Program-made: the position numbers and the translations under genes
NCBI GenBank assembly: GCA_021772875.1
Contig: JAJFLD010000009.1
Location: forward strand, 1-9,303
Direction: 5' to 3'
Length of the DNA: 9,303 bases
DNA from: Ghiorsea sp.
GTDB taxonomy: Bacteria; Pseudomonadota; Zetaproteobacteria; Mariprofundales; Mariprofundaceae
Notes under the pieces: generated by a model
Told to the model about the DNA's origin: nothing
The model's input: the letters and a program-made list of their open reading frames with translations, nothing else
The model's database searches: none
Shown: positions 1-5,854 of the stretch, piece after piece
How the letters are laid out: each line of letters starts with the position of its first letter
Position numbering within the stretch: position 1 is the first letter of the stretch

Positions 1-378
1 TGAGCATCCAAACCAAAGAAGCCATTGCGGCAAAACTAAATATGTTTTCACATCACTTTTCAACCAAAGTAGCTGTATAAGCCATGCCACGCCCCATAAG
101 AAGAAAACACCGCTTAGGAGTAATACCAACTCATACTCAAAAGAAAGTGCATCTGTAAGTGCAACAGTGAACAAAACCGCTGCAACCAATAGCAAATCAA
201 CAGCTAACATTTGAAATGCGCACATCGCCTGCTTCCAAGTACGCAATAATTTTTTACCTTCTTCCCATTCACCCTGTATAGAAGGTGAAAGCTCTGCAGT
301 TTCTTTTGTACCACCAAAAAGATGAGCGACAAATGCAAGCAACGTAAGACAAGCAACTATAAGTACTAAAATATTCAT
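1..378 (-). CDS. small multi-helix membrane protein, third gene of the tetR operon (partial, open at left edge)
   Basis: I do not recognise a family. The reading frame is open for 126 codons from an ATG at 378 to the window edge with no stop, so the C-terminus lies outside. A good Shine-Dalgarno (GAGGAG) precedes the ATG. The protein begins MNILVLIVACLTLLAFVAHL, a membrane segment at residues 2-21. A charged cytoplasmic-looking stretch follows (about 24-50, with EWEEGKKLLRTWKQ), then helices at about 52-77 and 82-106, and the beginning of a probable fourth near 113-126. The start overlaps the stop of the upstream gene in an ATGA arrangement (375-378), which indicates translational coupling. 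Its position behind a TetR regulator and another four-helix protein suggests the two membrane proteins act together, but nothing shows a substrate or reaction. It is too short and too low in charged helix residues to suggest a standard transporter family. Confidence 0.8.
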   Translation of the reverse strand, partial: MNILVLIVACLTLLAFVAHLFGGTKETAELSPSIQGEWEEGKKLLRTWKQAMCAFQMLAVDLLLVAAVLFTVALTDALSFEYELVLLLSGVFFLWGVAWLIQLLWLKSDVKTYLVLPQWLLWFGCS

Positions 379-827
379 AGGTTCTCCTCTTTTCTAATCC
401 TTAGATTGTTCCAAACTTGCCATGTACCCATGGCGTAACACAGCCCATAAATCATACATACAAAAGAACTCCAAACCACAAACGCACTCACATGTTCAGG
501 CCAAAACAACCAAAGTGGGACAAGCCCAAAACCTCGAACAAGATAAATAGCAGCGATAGTGAATAATATAGGTCTGATTAATGGCAACCGCTTAAATAGC
601 CCTGCTCCTGAAAAGGCATATAATGCCCAAGAAAAAAGAACTGCTGCAATGCCTAAAGTTAGTAATTTTGGATAAATTGCTCCGGCTTCATCCATAGCAG
701 CAAGCTCTTCACCTGCGCCAAAAAAACGATACCAATCACCCCCGCCCAAAACAATAGCAACATGCAGAAGCGATGCGATAATACTAAGCACACCACCCAC
801 AATCAGAAATATATTTGTTTTATACAT
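375..827 (-). CDS. four-helix membrane protein of unknown function, second gene of the tetR operon
   Basis: This 150-residue integral membrane protein has predicted helices at about 5-27, 53-75, 81-104 and 113-135. A soluble-looking loop after helix 1 carries the striking string GGGDWYRFFGAGEELA (about 28-43), which looks like a conserved signature. The C-terminus is basic and acidic (RIRKEENL), probably cytoplasmic. The ATG at 827 is preceded by a near-perfect Shine-Dalgarno (AAGGAGGAG) about 3 bases away, which supports this start although it lies inside the end of the tetR gene. It overlaps tetR by 8 bases and the next gene by 4 bases, so all three are almost certainly co-transcribed. I resemble it only to uncharacterised proteobacterial membrane proteins. 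Function is unknown, and control by the TetR protein is inferred from context. Confidence 0.85.
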   Translation of the reverse strand: MYKTNIFLIVGGVLSIIASLLHVAIVLGGGDWYRFFGAGEELAAMDEAGAIYPKLLTLGIAAVLFSWALYAFSGAGLFKRLPLIRPILFTIAAIYLVRGFGLVPLWLFWPEHVSAFVVWSSFVCMIYGLCYAMGTWQVWNNLRIRKEENL

Positions 828-1401
828 GGACTCCTCCTTGAAAATACGGTTGCAGCAGTTGACCCATCATTTGCGCCCCCAGCTTGATATTTTTTTCCGA
901 GCTCTCTTGGCCTGTTACCTCAAGGTATGGCAACCAAAAAAGAGCCATGAATAAAATAGTTTGTGATAAAAAATCGTTAGTTTGCTGCTGCATAGGCTTG
1001 AGCACACCGTGTTTCCCCATTTGTTCTAAAAACACGGATATTTCACCACAACGTTGCTGTAGAACTGGAATACATATTGCCTTAAATGCTGCGTCTGCAT
1101 GAAACAGAGAAACAAGCTCCCTATGCAAAAACCTATATTTCCATGTGTTGGCAAATGTTCGTTCTGTCTGCTCAGCAAAAGAAAAGGTGTGCGTTTCACT
1201 TTGTTCATCCCAAGACCCAATCATCAATTCAAGCAGCGCTAAAATAATATGCGCTTTGTTTGCATAGTGGTAATAAAGGTTCCCTGGGCTCATGTTGCAA
1301 ACTTTCGCAATATGGTTGGTGCTAATTACCTTTGTCCCTTTATCGTTAAACAAATCCAACGCAACTTTAAGAATTTTCTCCTTGGTTTCTAATGCACCCA
1401 T
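820..1401 (-). CDS. TetR-family transcriptional repressor
   Basis: This 193-residue protein has the TetR layout. The N-terminal DNA-binding domain covers about residues 5-55, with the helix-turn-helix at roughly 27-46, ending in the family hallmark GNLYYHYANKAHII (40-53). It is followed by an alpha-helical ligand and dimerisation domain. The string WKYRFLHREL (87-96) resembles the C-terminal domain Pfam calls a bacterial transcriptional repressor (PF13972), recalled from memory. The ATG at 1401 is favoured because the protein then begins one turn before the first helix (TKEKILKVALDLF). The Shine-Dalgarno is weak (GGGG). It heads an operon with two small membrane proteins and is divergent from an M48 peptidase gene. 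A perfect palindrome in the shared promoter region is the likely operator, implying autorepression. The inducing ligand is unknown. The cysteines are scattered and give no redox motif. Confidence 0.93.
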   Translation of the reverse strand: MGALETKEKILKVALDLFNDKGTKVISTNHIAKVCNMSPGNLYYHYANKAHIILALLELMIGSWDEQSETHTFSFAEQTERTFANTWKYRFLHRELVSLFHADAAFKAICIPVLQQRCGEISVFLEQMGKHGVLKPMQQQTNDFLSQTILFMALFWLPYLEVTGQESSEKNIKLGAQMMGQLLQPYFQGGVHV

Positions 1402-1431
1402 ATTTACCCCGTTTCATGACACGCTAAGCAC

Positions 1432-1460
1432 ACATTAGAGCAATTGCTCTAATTAGGCAA
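1432..1460 (-). promoter_or_regulatory. possible promoter of the tetR operon
   Basis: On the minus strand a -35-like TTGCCT (1455-1460) and a -10-like TAATGT (1432-1437) are separated by 17 bases. The -10 is a poor match (3 of 6), but the spacing is ideal and most of the spacer is the palindrome. Transcription would begin near 1425, giving a leader of about 24 nt before the tetR ATG. Predicted from sequence alone. Confidence 0.4.
1434..1453. promoter_or_regulatory. perfect 20-bp palindrome, probable TetR operator
   Basis: The sequence ATTAGAGCAATTGCTCTAAT is identical to its own reverse complement over all 20 bases; the next flanking pair (C/T) breaks the symmetry. It lies 32 bases upstream of the tetR ATG and 64 bases upstream of the M48 peptidase ATG. 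TetR dimers commonly bind dyads of this length, and a repressor gene begins next to it. It falls between the proposed -35 and -10 of tetR and overlaps the proposed -35 of the divergent gene, as expected of a repressor site. Binding by this particular protein is inferred. Confidence 0.7.
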
Positions 1461-1471
1461 CTTACTATTCT
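1444..1471 (+). promoter_or_regulatory. possible promoter of the M48 peptidase gene
   Basis: A -35-like TTGCTC (1444-1449), formed by the right half of the palindrome, is followed after 16 bases by a -10-like TATTCT (1466-1471). If real, a repressor on the palindrome would also block this promoter. An AT-rich TATTAT at 1506-1511 is another -10 candidate, but it has no partner at proper spacing and sits too close to the ATG. Confidence 0.35.
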
Positions 1472-1517
1472 AAATAGTTGAAGATGACAAAGCACAAGGG
1501 CTAGTTATTATACGTGC

Positions 1518-2753
1518 ATGATTACATTTACGTTTATATTTTTAACTGCCCTTTTTATTTCCTCAGCCATTGATATTTGGCTCAACCAAAGACAACTTGG
1601 CTCGATTGACGCGCATCGTGATGCTGTGCCCGCGCGATTTGAAGGGCATATTTCTTTGGAATCCCATCAAAAAGCAGCCGATTATACTTCCACCAAAATC
1701 AAAGTGGGCACTTGGGCTGGCTTTTATAGCCTTGTTTTATTGCTTGTTTGGACACTTGGCGGCGGCTTGGATTTGCTTGATGAGTATGTGCGCAGCCTTG
1801 CTTGGTCGCCTTTGACGACTGGTGTTGTGTTCATCCTCGCTTTTGCTTTGCTTGGCAGTCTCCTAGACTTACCCTTTTCAATCTACAGCACCTTTGTGGT
1901 GGAGCAAAAGTTTGGCTTTAATAAAATGACAGCCAAGCTATTTATCTCGGACATGTTTAAACAAACGCTGTTGATGGCTGTGATTGCAGCGCCTTTGATT
2001 TGGGTGATTTTATGGCTGATGCAAACAGCTGGCAGCATGTGGTGGCTGTGGGCTTGGGCAGTGTGGATTGGTTTTTCGATTTTAATGATGTGGCTCTACC
2101 CTACTTTTATCGCACCTTTGTTTAATAAATTCGAGCCTATGAAAGATTTAGAGCTCAAAGCAGCTATTGAAGGCCTACTCACGCGCTGTGGCTTTGAAAG
2201 CAACGGCCTATTTCAAATGGATGGCAGCAAACGCTCCAGCCATGGCAATGCTTATTTCACTGGTTTTGGCAAAACAAAACGCATTGTATTTTATGATACC
2301 TTGTTAGAACAACTCTCCACCAACGAAACTTTGGCAGTGCTTGCCCATGAGCTTGGTCATTTCAAACGCAACCACATCAAAAAACGCATGTTGGTGACCT
2401 TTTCTATCTTTTTGGCTGGTTTTGCTTTGATGGGTTGGTTGGCTGAGCAGGCTTGGTTTTATGAAGGGCTTGGTGTCTCGCAAGCTTCCAATTATGTGCT
2501 GTTAATTTTGTTTATGTTGGCCATGCCTGCTTTTACCTTTGCTTTGTCGCCAATCATGAGCATGTATTCACGCAAACATGAGTTTGAAGCCGATGATTAT
2601 GCCAAAGAACACGCCGAAGCCGCCGATTTAATCTCAGCACTGGTTAAAATGTATGATGACAATGCATCCACTTTAACACCTGATGAGCTGTATTCATCAT
2701 GGCATGATTCACATCCGCCAGCACCAGTGCGCATCGCTCATCTGGAGCGTTGA
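1518..2753 (+). CDS. M48 family (Ste24-like) membrane zinc metalloprotease
   Basis: This 411-residue integral membrane protease resembles the bacterial relatives of the eukaryotic CAAX prenyl protease Ste24. The zinc motif HELGH lies at 277-281 (in LAHELGHFKRNH), with the third ligand probably E355 in EFEAD (355-359) and a C-terminal SHPP motif (398-401) typical of the family. Membrane segments are seen at about 2-20, 66-86, 98-118, 147-169, 173-196, 291-310 and 325-346, so the catalytic domain is inserted between helices. The N-terminal string WLNQRQ and the segment containing HRDAVPARFEGHISLE match the Ste24-type N-terminal domain, which supports the ATG at 1518. No good Shine-Dalgarno precedes that ATG; an AAGGG lies about 17 bases away. 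In bacteria these enzymes are thought to work in membrane protein quality control; the substrate here is unknown. The length is normal and all catalytic residues are present. It stands alone, divergent from the tetR operon and convergent with the M16 gene. Confidence 0.93.
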   Translation: MITFTFIFLTALFISSAIDIWLNQRQLGSIDAHRDAVPARFEGHISLESHQKAADYTSTKIKVGTWAGFYSLVLLLVWTLGGGLDLLDEYVRSLAWSPLTTGVVFILAFALLGSLLDLPFSIYSTFVVEQKFGFNKMTAKLFISDMFKQTLLMAVIAAPLIWVILWLMQTAGSMWWLWAWAVWIGFSILMMWLYPTFIAPLFNKFEPMKDLELKAAIEGLLTRCGFESNGLFQMDGSKRSSHGNAYFTGFGKTKRIVFYDTLLEQLSTNETLAVLAHELGHFKRNHIKKRMLVTFSIFLAGFALMGWLAEQAWFYEGLGVSQASNYVLLILFMLAMPAFTFALSPIMSMYSRKHEFEADDYAKEHAEAADLISALVKMYDDNASTLTPDELYSSWHDSHPPAPVRIAHLER

Positions 2754-2774
2754 TAGAACTATTGAAACGCTGCA

Positions 2775-2812
2775 ATCAGGCAAGGTGTTTTTAACCCAAC
2801 ACCTTGCCTGAT
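2775..2812. terminator. 15-bp perfect stem-loop between convergent genes, probable bidirectional terminator
   Basis: The arms 2775-2789 and 2798-2812 pair perfectly over 15 bp around an 8-base loop (2790-2797). It starts 21 bases after the M48 stop codon and ends 11 bases before the M16 stop codon, the usual place for a terminator shared by convergent genes. Neither strand has a proper T-tract after the stem, so classic intrinsic termination is uncertain. It may instead protect 3' ends or help Rho. Seven of the loop bases (2791-2797) are complementary to 2821-2827, so a pseudoknot is possible in both transcripts. Confidence 0.6.
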
Positions 2813-2823
2813 GTATTAGGGGG

Positions 2824-4065
2824 TTAAGCTTTAGGGGCAGCAATGGTCCATAAAGCATCTGTTTCAAGCTGTGTTTTAAGCCAAGCTTGTACTTGCTCTG
2901 GTGCTACAGCTTTAACCTTTTCCACCCACTCTAGGGGTGAATAAAGTATCTCTTCATCCAATAAAGCACCTATTTGCAGCATGGCACCTTCCACGGAATC
3001 CATGCCCATGCGAAACTGAACAGCAAGCTGCTTTTGCGCGCGCACAATCATATCCGTAGCAACACCCGTACACACATCGGCAATGGTATCATCCAATACT
3101 GTTAGGCATGTCTCCAGCTGCTCTGGCATAGTGCTGCAACTGATGCTTAATAAACCTGTATCGGTATAGGTGGAGAGGTGTGAACCTATGCTATAAGCAA
3201 GGCCACGTTTTTCTCTGATTTCACGAAATAAAATCGAGCTCATACTGCCACCAAGCAATTGATTGGCGATCCAAGCCACAGGTTTTTCAGGTGATGTTAC
3301 ACAAAGCGATTGCCAAGAAGCCACCACTTGCACCTGCTCCATCTTGCGCACCATCTGATGTTTGCCTGCGTGAAAGATAGCCTGAACTCTTGTCTCATGT
3401 GTTTGACATGCCACATCTTGCCAAGCGCTTTGTTGGATACATGTTTCTAAATCTTGATGTTTGATTCTACCCGCTGCGGCAATCAAAACATTCTCACCCC
3501 GATAATGCTTATCTAAATAATCACGCAGCCCTTTTACATCCAAGGCATTCAACACTTTTTTAGTGCCCAACACAGCTTTTCCCATAGCCTGATTTGCATA
3601 GACTTGGTTCATATGTTGATCGTATACCCACTCCTCAGGCGCATCATCTACCATGCTCATTTCAGAGAAAATCACTTCGCGTTCGCGTTGCCACTCAGCT
3701 TCAGGCAATGCAGGATTTAGCAGCATATCCGATAACAAACCCAACGCTTCTTGCCAATCTTCATGCAAAACATGCAAATGGAAACATGTGCGCTCACGCG
3801 ATGTAAATGCATTGGCATTACCACCCAAATCATCCAAACGCTCTGCCAGCTGATGCACATCCAACTTATCTGTGCCTTTAAAAACCATGTGTTCTAATGC
3901 ATGTGAAATCCCTTCTTGTTCAGATTTTTCATCGCGGCTGCCCACATCAATAAAAATACCAATGGCAACACTCTGTGCTTTTGGCATTTCACGTGTGGCA
4001 ATGGTCACACCATTTTTAAGCTTGGTTTGCGCCGCAAATTTTTCTTCTTGTTTTTCTTTTTGCAT
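2824..4065 (-). CDS. M16 family zinc peptidase (mitochondrial processing peptidase-like)
   Basis: This 413-residue M16 metallopeptidase is the short single-unit form related to the beta subunit of mitochondrial processing peptidase. The inverted zinc motif HxxEH is HALEH at 55-59, and the distal glutamate ligand is E135, 76 residues after the motif, within EREVIFSEMS. The second half carries REIREKRGLAYS (about 280-291), the region that supplies substrate-binding and transition-state residues in the family. The protein therefore appears active, unlike catalytically dead M16 partners. No signal peptide is seen; the N-terminus is charged (MQKEKQEEK), so it is probably cytoplasmic unless it starts elsewhere. 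The ATG at 4065 has an AGGTG Shine-Dalgarno nearby. Family members degrade or process short peptides in a closed chamber. The natural substrate is not known here. It is a single gene, divergent from the membrane protein/DUF2007 pair. Confidence 0.93.
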   Translation of the reverse strand: MQKEKQEEKFAAQTKLKNGVTIATREMPKAQSVAIGIFIDVGSRDEKSEQEGISHALEHMVFKGTDKLDVHQLAERLDDLGGNANAFTSRERTCFHLHVLHEDWQEALGLLSDMLLNPALPEAEWQREREVIFSEMSMVDDAPEEWVYDQHMNQVYANQAMGKAVLGTKKVLNALDVKGLRDYLDKHYRGENVLIAAAGRIKHQDLETCIQQSAWQDVACQTHETRVQAIFHAGKHQMVRKMEQVQVVASWQSLCVTSPEKPVAWIANQLLGGSMSSILFREIREKRGLAYSIGSHLSTYTDTGLLSISCSTMPEQLETCLTVLDDTIADVCTGVATDMIVRAQKQLAVQFRMGMDSVEGAMLQIGALLDEEILYSPLEWVEKVKAVAPEQVQAWLKTQLETDALWTIAAPKA

Positions 4066-4190
4066 GATTCACCTAAACGTTATTTAAAGAACACACCTTG
4101 TGGCTTAGCATACTTTTAGCAAGCTTGACCCAGCTTCAAGGTGCAGGCATCGTAGCAACTCTAATCTTATAAGTGTATAAGGAATAAAAC

Positions 4191-4568
4191 ATGAGCGACG
4201 ATATACAGCCCACTGCCCCAGCCTTAAACGAACAACAAGCCGAGCTTGATGCCGCAAAAACAATTACCACCATTGTTTATGCCCTACAAGCTGCTTCCTT
4301 TGTGATTGGTTTAACCTTTATTGCAGGGGTGGTCGTGAATTATATCAAAAAAGAAGATGTGCAAGGCACATGGTTAGCATCGCACTTCGACTGGCAAATT
4401 AGAACATTCTGGTTTGGGCTGTTGTGGTCTGTTTTAGGTTTTTTCTCACTTATCCTGCTCGTAGGTTATTTCATCCTGATTGCCAATGCCATTTGGATTG
4501 TATACCGCATCATCAAAGGTTGGCTTCGCCTATCCGAAGGCAAAGCAATGTACCCAAACCTTTCCTAA
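4191..4568 (+). CDS. small three-helix membrane protein (DUF4870-like), first of a two-gene unit
   Basis: This 125-residue protein has a polar N-terminal tail (about 1-22) and three predicted membrane helices at about 25-51, 72-91 and 92-110. The loop and helix string SHFDWQIRTFWFG (64-76) and the later YRIIKGWLRLSEG (105-117) are characteristic of a conserved proteobacterial membrane protein group that I associate from memory with DUF4870. Function is unknown. The ATG at 4191 has a clear Shine-Dalgarno AAGGAA (4179-4184) at 6 bases. Upstream, a TATAAG at 4168-4173 could be a -10, but I see no convincing -35. The stop is followed only 3 bases later by the DUF2007 gene, so the two are co-transcribed and probably translationally coupled. 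Confidence 0.85.
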   Translation: MSDDIQPTAPALNEQQAELDAAKTITTIVYALQAASFVIGLTFIAGVVVNYIKKEDVQGTWLASHFDWQIRTFWFGLLWSVLGFFSLILLVGYFILIANAIWIVYRIIKGWLRLSEGKAMYPNLS

Positions 4569-4571
4569 ATC

Positions 4572-4817
4572 ATGCAACTTGCATACGAAGCTGCAAATGC
4601 AGCGCAAGCCCATATCATCAAAGACCTATTAGATAGAGCAGGTTTTAATGCTGTTATTTTGGGCGAATATTTACAAGGTGGTGTGGGCGAATTACCCGCA
4701 GCAGGTTATATCCGCGTGATGGTGCAAGAAGGCGACTATGTGCAAGCCAAAGCCATCATTCAACTTTGGGAAAGTGCCGAATGGGATGAAAATGCTTGGC
4801 AAAATGAAGCCAACTAA
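4572..4817 (+). CDS. DUF2007 family protein (putative signal-transducing protein)
   Basis: This 81-residue soluble protein matches the small DUF2007 domain (Pfam PF09413). It opens with a beta strand (MQLAYEA), then a helix (about 8-23, AQAHIIKDLLDRAG), strands around NAVILGEYLQGGVGELPAAGYIRVMV (25-50) and a helix (53-69, GDYVQAKAIIQLWE), a ferredoxin-like order. The strings HIIKDLLDRAGF and GELPAAGYIRVMV are the usual family hallmarks. The acidic, Trp-containing tail ends in EWDENAWQNEAN. No molecular function is established; Pfam's naming as signal-transducing is tentative. No Shine-Dalgarno stands before the ATG, which begins 3 bases after the stop of the membrane protein gene, so ribosomes probably re-initiate. 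Adjacency suggests the two proteins may interact at the membrane. Confidence 0.9.
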   Translation: MQLAYEAANAAQAHIIKDLLDRAGFNAVILGEYLQGGVGELPAAGYIRVMVQEGDYVQAKAIIQLWESAEWDENAWQNEAN

Positions 4818-4832
4818 AACCAAGCGTTTTTT
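4791..4832 (+). terminator. probable intrinsic terminator of the DUF2007 unit
   Basis: Arms 4791-4799 and 4820-4828 can form a 9-bp stem with one G-U pair, built on GCTTGG and CCAAGC, and a run of six T bases lies at 4827-4832. The loop is long (20 nt). The left arm lies within the last codons of the DUF2007 gene, whose stop codon is at 4815-4817. Confidence 0.5.
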
Positions 4833-4848
4833 CTCATTTGCACTTCAT

Positions 4849-4887
4849 AAAAAAGGCTTCTGTTTCAAAAAAAGAAACAAGAGCCTT
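4849..4887 (-). terminator. intrinsic terminator of the mscS-type gene
   Basis: On the minus strand the arms 4874-4887 and 4853-4866 form a 14-position stem: two 6-bp perfect blocks flanking a wobble and a C-A mismatch. The loop is seven bases (4867-4873), and a run of six T follows on the transcript (complement of 4849-4854). It begins 18 bases after the channel gene's stop codon. Confidence 0.75.
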
Positions 4888-4905
4888 GTTATCAATGGCC
4901 AAACC

Positions 4906-5724
4906 TTAGACTTCTGATGTGTTCACATGAACATCCATTTGTGGGTATGGAATGGTGATGTTGTTTTCATCAAAGGTGAGCTTCACCTTTTCAGTCACAT
5001 CATACAAAACACTCCAATAATCACTTGTTTTCACCCAAGGGCGGACATTAAAATTCACGCTTGAATCGGCCAAAGCAGCCACAGCTACCAATGGCACGGG
5101 TTCTTTTAAAATGCGTTCATCAGCAGCTAAAATATTGGTAAGCAATTGTTTTGCTTTTAATAAGTCTGAGTCGTAACCAATGCCAAACACCAAATCAATA
5201 CGTCTTGTATCTCGCGCTGAGTTATTGGTGATAGGGCCACCATATATTTTACCATTGGGCACAATCACTTCGCGATTATCACCTGTACATAAAATCGTGC
5301 TGAATAAATTGATTTTTTCAACTTTACCCATCAAACCACCTGCATCAATTGTATCACCAACATTAAACGGCCTAAACACAATCAACATTAGTCCTGAAGC
5401 AAAGTTTTGCAGTGAGCTTTGCAACGATAAACCAACCGCCAAACCTGCCGCACCAATAACTGCAATAAACGAGGTGGTATTCACCCCCAAACGATCAAGG
5501 GCTGCCATCAACACAAAAACCAAAAGTATGGCGCTGGTCAATGAACACACAAAATTAATCAGCATCATGTCCACTTTCGATTTAACGAGCAGCTTGCGCA
5601 TCATATTAACCACAATACCCACAACCAAACGACCAATGAAAAAGATCACTAGCGCCATGCCAATGTTTATCCCCCAAGGGATTACATATTCATTTAAAAG
5701 ACCCTCTAAATTTGATGCATCCAT
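4906..5724 (-). CDS. mscS: small-conductance mechanosensitive channel, MscS family
   Basis: At 272 residues this is a minimal MscS-type channel, close to the E. coli protein in size, which opens under membrane tension to release solutes during osmotic downshock. Helices lie at about 16-40, 58-78 and 84-115. The third, pore-lining one holds the glycine/alanine-rich hallmark GAAGLAVGLSLQSSLQNFASG (91-111), followed by the FRPFNVGDTI turn into the beta domain (117-126). The cytoplasmic vestibule domain includes VIVPNGKIYGGPITNNS (153-169) and ends in IPYPQMDVHV (258-267), as in the archetype. No extra N-terminal helices or fused domains are present. The ATG at 5724 has an AGGAG Shine-Dalgarno at a rather long 10-base distance. 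The gene is 130 bp downstream of hemW on the same strand and has its own terminator. I found no convincing promoter in the gap, so it may be read from its own or from the upstream operon. Confidence 0.93.
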   Translation of the reverse strand: MDASNLEGLLNEYVIPWGINIGMALVIFFIGRLVVGIVVNMMRKLLVKSKVDMMLINFVCSLTSAILLVFVLMAALDRLGVNTTSFIAVIGAAGLAVGLSLQSSLQNFASGLMLIVFRPFNVGDTIDAGGLMGKVEKINLFSTILCTGDNREVIVPNGKIYGGPITNNSARDTRRIDLVFGIGYDSDLLKAKQLLTNILAADERILKEPVPLVAVAALADSSVNFNVRPWVKTSDYWSVLYDVTEKVKLTFDENNITIPYPQMDVHVNTSEV

Positions 5725-5854
5725 TTTAAATGTACTCCTTCTTTTTTAACTTTCGATGTTAGAACACCCATATCTTGAGCGCAAGCGTACTTATTTTGAT
5801 GACATTGCCGTGGTAATAAAAGTTACTGGCTCAACAAATTCTAACACCAACTTA

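Noticed and set aside
884..1220. Short frames on either strand within tetR
   Set aside because: They overlap the well-supported TetR coding frame and have no family resemblance.
4094..4143. CACCTTG (4094-4100) / CAAGGTG (4137-4143) inverted repeat in the gap between the M16 and DUF4870-like genes
   Set aside because: Seven-base arms with 36 bases between them; expected by chance and not tied to a promoter.
4159..4165. CTCTAAT, identical to a half-site of the 1434-1453 palindrome, upstream of the DUF4870-like gene
   Set aside because: Only seven bases match and there is no second half at the right spacing, so chance is the simpler reading.
5180..5749. 189-codon plus-strand open frame opposite the mscS-type gene
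   Set aside because: It lies wholly against a gene with clear MscS motifs, its translation shows no domain or membrane pattern, and no Shine-Dalgarno or promoter supports it.
5757..5846. Inverted repeat TGTTAGAA (5757-5764) / TTCTAACA (5839-5846) between hemW and the mscS-type gene
   Set aside because: Eight bases separated by 74, with no T-tract; too weak to call a terminator or a regulatory structure.
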